Of a stretch of DNA of 50,627 nucleotides, positions 43,438 to 50,627 are shown piece by piece. The stretch's first letter is position 1. Each line of letters begins with the position of its first letter. Origin of the DNA: Verrucomicrobiota bacterium (GTDB lineage Bacteria; Verrucomicrobiota; Kiritimatiellia; UBA8416; JABMPJ01). Position numbers and translations under genes: made by a program. Where the stretch lies: positions 1 to 50,627 of the forward strand of contig JABGQM010000033.1 in NCBI GenBank assembly GCA_018648805.1, in the 5' to 3' direction. A model generated the notes under the pieces. That model made no database searches. It was given only the letters and a program-made list of their open reading frames with translations, and had not been told where the DNA came from.

Positions 43438-44583
43438 TCAACGGGGGGCGCTGCGGGCAAACGTGACAAAGGTGGCGCGTCGTCGCGTGAGCGGGGCGCT
43501 GTAGACCTGGCGGTCGGAGACCACTCCGTTGCGGCCGTGAAAAACCAGCGTGACCGTGCGCAGATCGTCGGGGCAGGGCACCCGGGCCACCTGCAGGGAG
43601 AGCGGGAGCGTTTCCCAGCGCCGTTCGGCCTGGTTCTCGAAGGCGAACATGGCGATCCAGAGCAGGATGCCGAGCGCCGGGCTATCCCGGCTGACGGATG
43701 CGGCGAGGCCCTCTTTGACGACGACACGCGTGATATCCTTGGCCGCTCGGATCGCGGCGAGCTTGTGTTGGGTCTGGTTGTGCAGCGAGGCCGTGTCGGC
43801 CAGCGCATAGGAGCGCCCCAGCAGCTCATCGCCACTGAAGACCTCAACGAAAGGCGTCAGACCCCAGCGGCCCCGCTGTGGGGTGCGCCCGTAGCCATCG
43901 GGGCCACGCCCGATGCCGATGAAGCAGACCAGCTCGTTGTCCTTGCCGGGCGCCCGGTTCTGCTTGGCCGTGGCTTTACCTTCCTTGCTGGGGATGAGTG
44001 CGCCGCTGGTGGTGATGGCCAGTGTCTTGGTCAGCTTGTCGGCGGCCTCGTACTGGCGCCGGGCACCGTCGGCATTGCCGACGACTTCAAGGCAGAAGGC
44101 GGCAAGATAGCGGCTATAGGCGTCATCCGGAAAGCCGCTCAGGTTCTCACAGCGGTCGATGATGTTGCGCGCTTCGACGGCGGCGTCGTCCCACATGGCC
44201 CGCGCAAAGTAGTTGAGCGCACTGAAGGTGTGCAGGAGTGTACGCTCGTAGGGCAGGCCGCGGAAGGTTTTGATGCGGTCACTCGTGACGAAGCTGGCGG
44301 TCTGGCGTGAGACGCTGACCTTGTCCAGGCGGTCAATGGTTTCAACGGCCTCAAGCCAGTCGTCGGCCGACGCCTTGTAGTGGCCGGCGACCTGCTTGAC
44401 CATGCCGCGCTCCATCAGAAGCAGTACCTTGTCGGTGTCTTCCGTGGGAGCACCGGCGAGGGTCATGCTGGCGTTGGCCAAGTCACCCTTGTAGAAGTCT
44501 TTGCGGGCCGTGGACAACTGGGTGGAGGCACAGCCCGAGAGACTGGCAGCGGCCAGAATCATAACCAGTGCACGTGCGCGCAT
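43438..44583 (-). CDS. COG3014-like lipoprotein with helical repeats
   Basis: The 381-residue product starts best at ATG 44583 and has a lipobox ending LSGC with Cys18. The first half is helical and TPR-like (KDFYKGDLANASMTLAG, LLLMERGMVKQVAGHYKASADDWLEAVE). The second half is beta-rich with VCFIGIGRGPDGYG-type stretches. COG3014-like lipoproteins are often next to LpoB-like genes, as here. Function is unknown; an envelope role is inferred. Confidence 0.7.
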   Translation of the reverse strand: MRARALVMILAAASLSGCASTQLSTARKDFYKGDLANASMTLAGAPTEDTDKVLLLMERGMVKQVAGHYKASADDWLEAVETIDRLDKVSVSRQTASFVTSDRIKTFRGLPYERTLLHTFSALNYFARAMWDDAAVEARNIIDRCENLSGFPDDAYSRYLAAFCLEVVGNADGARRQYEAADKLTKTLAITTSGALIPSKEGKATAKQNRAPGKDNELVCFIGIGRGPDGYGRTPQRGRWGLTPFVEVFSGDELLGRSYALADTASLHNQTQHKLAAIRAAKDITRVVVKEGLAASVSRDSPALGILLWIAMFAFENQAERRWETLPLSLQVARVPCPDDLRTVTLVFHGRNGVVSDRQVYSAPLTRRRATFVTFARSAPR

Positions 44584-44603
44584 GCCGGTGTGCCTTCCGC
44601 GTG

Positions 44604-45212
44604 CTACCATCCGATAATGGGTTTTCTGGCGCGCCGCATGCGCTGTACCTGCTTGCGCAGCACGATCAGACCGGTCTGGAGATCGGTGATCTCACAGGTC
44701 AGCATGAAGAACTTATCCTCTTTCTTCGATACGCGTACCTGTCGGCCCGACCGGTTGGAAATCTCAGTCAGGGAGCCGGTGAGCATATACTTGGCCCCCA
44801 TCTGCTTGCCGATGGCGACGCGGCTTTCGGGGGTGGCGTTCTGCAGTTGGTAGCCCTGCTCGCGCAGCAGCTCGTCGCGGCGTGCGGTGTTGGTCAGCTG
44901 GACCTTGCCGCTGTCAAGCAGCTTGCCGCTGATGGTGTCGGCGAGTGACTGGGTGTCGAGGTGCTGCTTGGTGCGGTTCTGAATGCCGAAGTCGGAGAGG
45001 ATGGGTCGCTTCTCCTCGGCGGACGGAAACTGCTTGAGGATGAGGTCCGTCATCTCGTCGGTCCACGAGATCAGGTCCTTCTGATCGTAGTTCGCGGTCA
45101 GCGTGGAGGCGTCGTTGGGATCCACATCCTTCACCGACACGCGAAACGCCGCGCAGCCCGTCAGAAGTGTCAAGGCGAACAGGGCCAGGAACAGTGAGCT
45201 CAGTGTCTTCAT
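44604..45212 (-). CDS. LpoB-like lipoprotein (penicillin-binding protein activator family)
   Basis: LpoB proteins are outer-membrane lipoproteins that activate PBP1b. The signal peptide ends LLTGC with Cys20. The domain contains ILSDFGIQNRTKQHLDTQSLADTI, MGAKYMLTGSLTEI and MLTCEITDLQTGLIV, the CsgG/LpoB fold pattern. Length 202 is typical of the family. It is likely co-transcribed with the downstream COG3014-like gene (20 bases). A role in peptidoglycan synthesis is inferred from family, not shown. Confidence 0.8.
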   Translation of the reverse strand: MKTLSSLFLALFALTLLTGCAAFRVSVKDVDPNDASTLTANYDQKDLISWTDEMTDLILKQFPSAEEKRPILSDFGIQNRTKQHLDTQSLADTISGKLLDSGKVQLTNTARRDELLREQGYQLQNATPESRVAIGKQMGAKYMLTGSLTEISNRSGRQVRVSKKEDKFFMLTCEITDLQTGLIVLRKQVQRMRRARKPIIGW

Positions 45213-45255
45213 CGTATCTCCTCAGTTGCGTGCATGTTTCCTTACACAGAATAGG

Positions 45256-45798
45256 TTAAGACAATGTGGGGCCGGAGGCAAGTACAGGCTCAACGATGAC
45301 GCGGTGGTCGAGCATGGTGTCATCGTCGAATATGAAGTAGCCGGTGAAGGGGCGCCGGTCGAGCAGGTGCGGAAACCAGAGGGGATCATCGGCCCACATA
45401 CGGTCGTAGGGGATGCCGGCAATGGGGAACCATTCGGGAATGGCCTCGCTGGTCTCAATCAGTTCGCCTTCGTATCCGTTGGCCCGAAAAACATCGCCGC
45501 GCAGGCCGTAGCCATCCACGAACTGGAAATGAAGGCGTCCGGCGTAGGTGACACCGGTGGGCGTGACGCCGACCTCCTCTTGCGTTTCGCGCAGGGCACA
45601 TTCGTGCGGGGTCTCGCCGGGCTCGAGGCGTCCGCCCGGACCGTTGATCTTGCCCTTGCCCAGGCCGCGCAACTTGTGGATCAGCAGGATGGAGTCATCC
45701 GTGATCACAAAGAGGAGGGTGGCATCCTCGGTGGGGCTCCATTCCTCCCAGTCAATCGCATCCACGCGGGTAGGGATCAGGGGTGGGGCATCGGTCAT
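45256..45798 (-). CDS. NUDIX hydrolase
   Basis: NUDIX enzymes hydrolyse nucleoside diphosphates linked to another moiety; members of this type act on oxidised nucleotides such as 8-oxo-dGTP. The box GGRLEPGETPHECALRETQEEVG matches GX5EX7REUXEEXGU. Start ATG 45798 overlaps the previous gene by 4 bases; a longer frame from 45825 lies inside that gene. Length is 180 residues. The substrate is not determined. It may be in the MotA-like operon by position alone. Confidence 0.88.
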   Translation of the reverse strand: MTDAPPLIPTRVDAIDWEEWSPTEDATLLFVITDDSILLIHKLRGLGKGKINGPGGRLEPGETPHECALRETQEEVGVTPTGVTYAGRLHFQFVDGYGLRGDVFRANGYEGELIETSEAIPEWFPIAGIPYDRMWADDPLWFPHLLDRRPFTGYFIFDDDTMLDHRVIVEPVLASGPTLS

Positions 45799-48071
45799 GG
45801 TGCGACTTCCACGTTGTCTTCCCACTCCAGCTCAAGCGTGGGATTGGCGGGGTTGGCGTTCCAGTCGGCCACGAACAGCTCCGCCCGGTTGCGCAAAAGA
45901 ATGCTCATCATATGACGGACCTGTTGGCTGCCGACCAGGACGGCCACCTTGAGATCGATGGAGCGGGAACGCTGGAAGAGGCCGCGCAGGCCGGTGCGCT
46001 TGGGGTTCTGCGTGGCCTTGCCCTGCGCCGCCGCGGTGACTGGCGAAATGATGGATTGGTAGACGGCCTCGACTGCGCTGGGGCCGCTGCCGGGATCAAA
46101 GAGGAGTCGCGTGGGGGTCCCGTCGCCGTCGAGCAGCACGGCTTCACTCTTGCCGTCCGGGACGTCGCGAAAGTAGAGCACGAAATCGAGTGTCTCCAGA
46201 AGCTCTTGGATCGAGATGGCCGCGGAATCTTCGAGCGTCTCTTCGGGCGGCGGTGGCTCCTCAACGGGCGGCTCCTCTTCGGGGGCGGGTTCGGGTGGGG
46301 TTTCGGCGGCGGCCTCGGACTCTTTCTCCATCTCGGACTTTCGCGATTCATAAAGCTTACGAATGGTTTTGTCGAGCAGGTCGAGCGTGCGGGCAAAGAG
46401 ATTGGGATAGGGCAGGGCTTCCTTCGCGGCATAGGCGCGCCAGCGGCGGTCCAGCTCGCGGGTCCAGTCGGTCGCGATCTTTTCGACAGGACGGTCGGAT
46501 TCCACATCTTTACGCAGCTGCTCGGTCCACTCTTTCTCCAGCGCGCTGAGCTGATTGGCCTGGTCGCGCATGGCGCGGCAGGCCGTGGGTATCAAGCGAT
46601 TGCACGTGGCGATGACCTGTCGGCGTGCCTCGTCGAGGAGGTCGTCTCGGGCGCTGGGCTCCCGGATGAGTCCCGTAGCCTGCAGTGAGTGCCAGGCCGA
46701 ATCAAAGTGTTTGACGGTCTCACAGCTGCCGGCGCTCCATATGGCCTCTACGTCCTCGGGTGCCAGCATGGCGATGCTCGCCGGCAGGTCGCCGAAGATG
46801 GCGCGTAGCTGATCAGCGGTAAGGGTCTGCCGTAAACCGGGCAGGACGCCATCCAGTGTGCGGCCAACATGGGCATCAATCGTGCGGCCGAGGCGCTGAT
46901 TCTTCTCGACGAGGGCCTTGATCTTGAGGCGAAAGGCCCCCTCATCGGCGCGGCCGGCCTGGTGGGCCAGTTGCTCTATCAGCCAGGGCTTCAGCTCGCC
47001 GGCGTAGCGGGTCACCAGTAGGCCGCGGCTCTGCTTGGCGGTGGCATGTGCCTTGAGGTCTGAACGCAGGACCGACGCAATGGCGGCAGCCGTGATGGGC
47101 AGATCTTTCTGGCTGCGGATGGCGGCATCGATGCGATCTTCTTCCATCGTTGTGGCCATGCGGTCGGCTTCGCTTTGGATCACGGTGAGGGGGCCATAGA
47201 TCGGTGCACGACTGTCCGGCCGGTTGCGCATTTCTTCGAGGCGCATGGTCTTGGTGGCCGTCTCAGCGGCGGCCAGCAGGGCCCCGCGTATGTTCTGCGC
47301 ATCAAGCGCCGTGGGTGGCAGGGCATCCGCGGCCTGCTTGATGGCTTTGAGCTGGCGATCATACTGCTGCTTGACGCGCTGCATCACATGCTCGGCGGCG
47401 TCACGTGTAGAGTGCTCGACCTCCTTGAAGAGGGGGCGGTCTGCTGTGTTGCCAAGGGATGCCAGCCACTCCGTCAGCTGGTCGAGATCGGCCAGGTGGG
47501 GGGGGTGGTGCCCGGAGGCGTCCGCCAAGGCGGTCAGGCGCGGGTTGATGGCCTCTTCGGCCGGCATGCGGATGAGATCTTTCACTTCGTCGCGCTGGAG
47601 GGCCACGCACTGCTTGCGGGCCTGGCCGAAGGCGGCTTCGATATGCCCGGCGGCGAAGGCGCTGGCCGCGGCGCTGGCCCGCTGGGGCCAGTCGTCTCCG
47701 ATATGGCGCAACACATCTTCTTTGCGCAGGGGGAGGGCGCTGCTCTGACGGGCGCGGGCCACGGCTTGATCGATCCACTGGTCGAGGGCCTGGCGACGCT
47801 GGTCACCCAGAAGCTTGAGACAGCGCGCGCGACTGGCGACGGGGTCGGTATGGGCTTTGACATTCTGCTGCATGCGCGCCCCCAACTCGGCCACCAGTGT
47901 GCGGGTGTCGGCATCTGTAAGCACAGGCGGGGTACGCAGACCGTCCACAATGTGCTGCGCGGCGGCGCGCAGGGCCAGTTGACGCTTGGCGCGGTCACGC
48001 GCCGTCTCGGGCGCGTCCTCGGCGCCGGCAAGCAGGGCGGTGCAGAGAAGCAGGGCGAGCGTCACTCTCAT
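45795..48071 (-). CDS. Large exported coiled-coil protein of unknown function
   Basis: The 758-residue product has a signal peptide (about 1-17, LLLCTALLAGA). A long Ala/Arg/Glu-rich helical region fills residues 20-580. A Pro/Glu-rich linker (about 585-615, PPEPAPEEEPPVEEPPPPEE) leads to a globular C-terminal domain (about 616-758) with the mixed alpha/beta stretch DLKVAVLVGSQQVRHMMSILL. I recognise no family. It overlaps the upstream gene by 4 bases and is probably the periplasmic partner of the MotA-like and MotB-like proteins. Confidence 0.75.
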   Translation of the reverse strand: MRVTLALLLCTALLAGAEDAPETARDRAKRQLALRAAAQHIVDGLRTPPVLTDADTRTLVAELGARMQQNVKAHTDPVASRARCLKLLGDQRRQALDQWIDQAVARARQSSALPLRKEDVLRHIGDDWPQRASAAASAFAAGHIEAAFGQARKQCVALQRDEVKDLIRMPAEEAINPRLTALADASGHHPPHLADLDQLTEWLASLGNTADRPLFKEVEHSTRDAAEHVMQRVKQQYDRQLKAIKQAADALPPTALDAQNIRGALLAAAETATKTMRLEEMRNRPDSRAPIYGPLTVIQSEADRMATTMEEDRIDAAIRSQKDLPITAAAIASVLRSDLKAHATAKQSRGLLVTRYAGELKPWLIEQLAHQAGRADEGAFRLKIKALVEKNQRLGRTIDAHVGRTLDGVLPGLRQTLTADQLRAIFGDLPASIAMLAPEDVEAIWSAGSCETVKHFDSAWHSLQATGLIREPSARDDLLDEARRQVIATCNRLIPTACRAMRDQANQLSALEKEWTEQLRKDVESDRPVEKIATDWTRELDRRWRAYAAKEALPYPNLFARTLDLLDKTIRKLYESRKSEMEKESEAAAETPPEPAPEEEPPVEEPPPPEETLEDSAAISIQELLETLDFVLYFRDVPDGKSEAVLLDGDGTPTRLLFDPGSGPSAVEAVYQSIISPVTAAAQGKATQNPKRTGLRGLFQRSRSIDLKVAVLVGSQQVRHMMSILLRNRAELFVADWNANPANPTLELEWEDNVEVAP

Positions 48072-48808
48072 GGCAAGGTCTCCTTAGCACCATACTCGGC
48101 GCGGACGGCCATTATTAGCGGATAACCGCGTGTCTCGAGTTCGAGCGCGATCTGTTGAAGCTGGGCGCGTGCATCCGCCACGCCGGCCTGGGGCCCGAGG
48201 GGGAGCCGGCGGGCGATATGGCCGACGGTTTCCCAGTGCAGCGTCTCGACGCGGTCACGCCACTGGGCCAGGCGCTGCGTAATGTAGTCTTCGGCATAGG
48301 CGGCTTCGGCGCTGCCGGGCTCGAGGGCCAGGTCTTGCTCCGGCACGACCGCGGCCATGGCATCGTCGGTGGCGGCTTTCTGGCTGGCGAGCGCGGATGT
48401 CAGTATGGCGGCACGCAGTGCCGCGGGTTCATTCAGATCCTGCGCTTTGCGGCAGAGCTGTTGGTACTGTGGATCACCCGGCCAGGTGTGCTGCCACTGG
48501 ACGCGCGAGAAGTCGGAGAAGACGGCCAAGTTGGCGTCGGCTTCCCATTGCTCCAAAACACGGTCGATACGCAGGATGACCTGCTGCTTCCAGAGCTCCA
48601 TGACGGCGGGGCCCGTATCTTGCTCTGAACGCATGTTGTACGCCATCATCGTAAGCCGGGTTGAAATGGCCAGGATAAGAATCAGGGGCAGGGCAATCTG
48701 CACCAGCACATCGTTGGGGCTGTGGGTGTAGAGGCGCGTCTGCGACCGGTTGACAAGCGCGTCAATCTGGCGGGCGGCACGGGCGGCGTTGTAGTCAGAC
48801 CTCGCCAC
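48068..48808 (-). CDS. Single-helix membrane protein, possible MotB/ExbD-like partner
   Basis: From GTG 48808 the product has about 246 residues: a short cytoplasmic N-terminus, one membrane helix (about 34-50, VLVQIALPLILILAI) preceded by an Asp (NDVLVQ), and an extracytoplasmic region (about 60-245) rich in helices. The Asp at the start of a single helix is the position of the proton-carrying Asp in MotB. No OmpA-like peptidoglycan-binding domain is recognisable. It overlaps both neighbours. The MotB-like role is inference from context. Confidence 0.6.
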   Translation of the reverse strand: MARSDYNAARAARQIDALVNRSQTRLYTHSPNDVLVQIALPLILILAISTRLTMMAYNMRSEQDTGPAVMELWKQQVILRIDRVLEQWEADANLAVFSDFSRVQWQHTWPGDPQYQQLCRKAQDLNEPAALRAAILTSALASQKAATDDAMAAVVPEQDLALEPGSAEAAYAEDYITQRLAQWRDRVETLHWETVGHIARRLPLGPQAGVADARAQLQQIALELETRGYPLIMAVRAEYGAKETLP

Positions 48809-49910
48809 GAGTCCCCCCCCCTGCAAAGGCGGCAAAGGCCTTGCGCAGCTGGTTGCGCTCGGTGCCTGCTTCTGCGGACTCCTGTTCCACGGCGGTGCGC
48901 AATGCGGTCAGCTGTTCAACCGATTCGCGCCGTTCGGCCTGGACCTCGCCCAGGAGGCTGGCCAGGGCATCGGCCACGCGGAACTCGGTCGCGACCATCT
49001 GCTCGAGCAGGCCGGCGGCCTGGTCGAAGCGCTGGCCCGCTTGGCTGACGGCCGCGGCGATGGTGTCGAGTGTGTCTAGCTTCTTCACGCCCTCGCGCTG
49101 GCCGGCTTCGAGGCGCTGCAGGCCTTCTTCGGCGCTTTGGAGGGATCTGGTTTGCCCTTGAACGGCTGTCTCCATGGCGCTGATAGAGGAGAGGGCCTCC
49201 GTGATGGCGTCGGACTGCAGGCCGGTACTGAAGTCGCGGCTGGCCGCGCTGAGTGCCTTCAGGTCACGTGTCAGGTGATCAATCGTATCGGCGAGCGAGT
49301 GCTCCACTTCGACCGGTTCGAGGCAGGCTGCACGTTCAAAGAGGAAGGGCAGGGGCTTGGCGGCCAGGAACGCACCGATCAGGCCGACCAGGGAACTGAG
49401 CAGGGCGGTGGCGGTGCCGTCGAGCAGGCGGTCGAGTACGACGGGGAGATCCTCGGCATTGGGCATCCCTTCCGTCATGGAGGAAACCCCGCTCACACTC
49501 AGCCCCATCCAGAGACCGTAAAGCGTACCGGTCAACCCGAGCATGACGAGGAAGAAGGGGAAGTGGGCCGGATAGGGCAAGGCTTCCATGGCATGGATGG
49601 AGGCGGTGTCATCATAGGGACGGCGTAGGATGCGGAGACTCTGTACCAGCGGGAAGGCCAGAAGCAGGAGCGGGACCAGGGTGGAGATGGTGCTGAGATC
49701 GCCCGACAGGAATACGAGGGCGCGCAGCAGGCCGCTGGGTGACGTGCCCACCAGTCCGCGCCAGCCGGGCAGGACCGTTTGAATCGCCACATCGATGTTG
49801 ACCAGCCATGCGGCGAGGGCGGGAAGGCCCACAAGAAGGGATAGCGTGGCTACGGTGGCCAGCCGTAAGCGACGTTTGCTGACGTCATCGGTGCGGTCAT
49901 TAGTATTCAT
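48795..49910 (-). CDS. MotA/TolQ/ExbB-like membrane protein with coiled-coil tail
   Basis: The 371-residue product has about four membrane segments (about 20-38, 75-93, 117-138, 165-187). GLTGTLYGLWMGLS and LLDGTATALLSSLVGLIGAFLA resemble the paired channel helices of the MotA/TolQ/ExbB proton-channel superfamily. A long tail (about 195-365) of Leu/Glu/Gln-rich heptads follows, more like ZorA of Zorya systems than standard ExbB. The next gene encodes a one-helix protein that could be its partner. Start ATG 49910. The superfamily call is moderately secure, the biological role is not. Confidence 0.7.
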   Translation of the reverse strand: MNTNDRTDDVSKRRLRLATVATLSLLVGLPALAAWLVNIDVAIQTVLPGWRGLVGTSPSGLLRALVFLSGDLSTISTLVPLLLLAFPLVQSLRILRRPYDDTASIHAMEALPYPAHFPFFLVMLGLTGTLYGLWMGLSVSGVSSMTEGMPNAEDLPVVLDRLLDGTATALLSSLVGLIGAFLAAKPLPFLFERAACLEPVEVEHSLADTIDHLTRDLKALSAASRDFSTGLQSDAITEALSSISAMETAVQGQTRSLQSAEEGLQRLEAGQREGVKKLDTLDTIAAAVSQAGQRFDQAAGLLEQMVATEFRVADALASLLGEVQAERRESVEQLTALRTAVEQESAEAGTERNQLRKAFAAFAGGGTRGEV

Positions 49911-50000
49911 GGAGAGAGATCATCTCTCTGCGGCGACGAGAAGTCAAGGGACAGGAAAATCAGATCCCGTCCCCCAAAGGTATTTCCATCCGGAGAGGTC

Positions 50001-50159
50001 TCAATATCCAATATCCAACACTCAAATCCAATGTCCAAGGGAAGACTTTGGGTTGGACTTTACGAGAACGTCTGCCATTTTCGTGTGTACCGCACGCAGT
50101 ACCCACTTGGTCGGTTGGATATTCCTTGTTGGATATTGGACATTTTCCCAATTCCAAGG
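50001..50159. repeat. Inverted repeat with CCAATATCC-type units (family C)
   Basis: The left arm (50001-50040) reads TCAATATCCAATATCCAACA, then CTCAAATCCAATGTCCAAGG. The right arm (about 50113-50159) is its approximate reverse complement (TTGGATATTGGACATT and neighbours). A spacer of about 70 bases separates them. It lies in the 379-base gap between the MotA-like gene and the last gene. No other gene-like signal is present in that gap before 50222. Confidence 0.75.
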
Positions 50160-50221
50160 GGGTTCAACTTCTCTAACCCTTTGATAACGTTCAAATGTTG
50201 ACGCCTGCTTGAAAAAATAGT

Positions 50222-50283
50222 GTCCGCTCCTTAGGTTGTTGTTGCACACGACAACCGATCGGAATGATCAGAAAGGAGCGGAC
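50222..50283 (+). promoter_or_regulatory. Hairpin that would hide the ribosome-binding site of the last gene
   Basis: GTCCGCTCCTT (50222-50232) is perfectly complementary to AAGGAGCGGAC (50273-50283). The second strand contains AAGGAG, the only Shine-Dalgarno candidate for the ATG at 50290. An inner pair GGTTGT/ACAACC (50234-50239, 50251-50256) could extend the fold. Confidence 0.65.
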
Positions 50284-50289
50284 GAACCC

Positions 50290-50627
50290 ATGAAAGTACA
50301 GATCGAGCTGGGTTTCAACTGGGAAGTTGGAAAACTGGGATTGAATGAGGTGGTGTATCGGGTGGATGAGCTTGCGCCGATAATCCTCACGCAGGTTGTA
50401 GAGCAGTTGACGGGCGCCTACCAGGAGGAGATCGTAGAGCGGTTGAGACCGGGACATCGCAGCTCTGAAAGGGCTGGATTGGGGCGGCACGAAGTCAAGG
50501 GTCAGCCGGGGGTAATGTGCCGCTGCCGCCGAATGAAGCGAAAGGGATTCCGCTGGCATCCCCGGTGCATCAACAGCAAGCATGGACAGGTGCGGCTCCG
50601 GTTGCAGGTGGTCGAATGCCTTACCTG
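50290..50627 (+). CDS. Partial gene, possible transposase N-terminus
   Basis: Only about 112 residues are in the window; the frame is open at the right edge. The product begins MKVQIELGFNWEVGKLGL, has a helical region, then a basic Cys-containing stretch (MCRCRRMKRKGFRWHPRC, SKHGQVRLRLQVVECL). The pattern of a basic segment followed by G-x-V-R-L-R-x-x-V-x-x-C resembles the N-terminal part of UPF0236/ISLre2- or ISKra4-like transposases, but I cannot confirm this without the rest. Translation may be limited by the hairpin upstream. Confidence 0.45.
   Translation, partial: MKVQIELGFNWEVGKLGLNEVVYRVDELAPIILTQVVEQLTGAYQEEIVERLRPGHRSSERAGLGRHEVKGQPGVMCRCRRMKRKGFRWHPRCINSKHGQVRLRLQVVECLT

Noticed and set aside
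46190..48125. Plus-strand frames opposite the 758-residue exported protein
   Set aside because: Gly/Arg-rich shadow frames; the minus strand has a signal peptide, operon overlaps and coherent helical composition.

Overview
The window is about 50.6 kb of GC-rich (roughly 60%) bacterial chromosome. It is dense with housekeeping and envelope genes, plus a 12.7-kb block of very large secreted proteins. Autotransporter-type beta-strand repeats, calcium-binding TSP3-like repeats, diderm envelope genes (RseP, LpoB-like, MacA-like) and many short-period intergenic repeat arms together suggest a member of the PVC group, most likely Verrucomicrobiota or Kiritimatiellota. This placement is inference; there is no rRNA gene to confirm it.

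Layout. 1-403: degenerate repeats. 404-3746: a MacA/MacB-type export system. 3809-5605: queE and a DegT-family aminotransferase. 5659-12257: a tightly overlapping run purA-uppS-cdsA-dxr-rseP-ispG (purine, isoprenoid/undecaprenyl phosphate, phospholipid and envelope proteolysis). 12431-16721: a NYN-domain RNase-like gene and a sigma-54 activator, divergent from amtB-glnB, with a clear -24/-12 promoter and an upstream palindrome. 16880-21949: an ilv/leu/aro block (ilvB, ilvN, leuA, aroE) headed by an unannotated Val/Leu-rich leader peptide, an intrinsic terminator and a competing antiterminator pairing, i.e. a branched-chain amino-acid attenuator. 21967-23806: prepilin peptidase, a four-helix-bundle gene framed by inverted octamer-repeat arms, and a YkgJ-type cysteine-cluster gene. 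24217-36883: four secreted proteins, the first about 2671 residues. 36887-42824 (minus strand): galE-creB-creC, then a vWA/VIT protein and its dedicated sortase, with a four-repeat CreB-like box in front of the vWA gene. 42915-45212: lipoproteins, including an LpoB-like one. 45256-49910 (minus): a MotA/ExbB-like protein with a coiled-coil tail, a one-helix partner, a large exported coiled-coil protein and a NUDIX hydrolase. 50290-end: the start of a possible transposase behind a hairpin that hides its ribosome-binding site.

The most unusual feature is a set of interspersed elements. An octamer array (GAACAATC, GAACATTC, GAACAGCC types) ends in the core CGAACTACGAAGTGGG and occurs as inverted arms at five places. 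One pair of arms encloses a four-helix-bundle protein gene; the other places are gene-less, like non-autonomous derivatives. Other families in the window have the same geometry (short-period arms around a spacer) but different sequence, and one of them shares the ACGAAGTGGGG core. Some repeat units have been absorbed into coding sequence (ispG C-terminus, NYN gene). This looks like a REP/RAYT-type system in which a four-helix-bundle protein may take the transposase's place; that role is a hypothesis.
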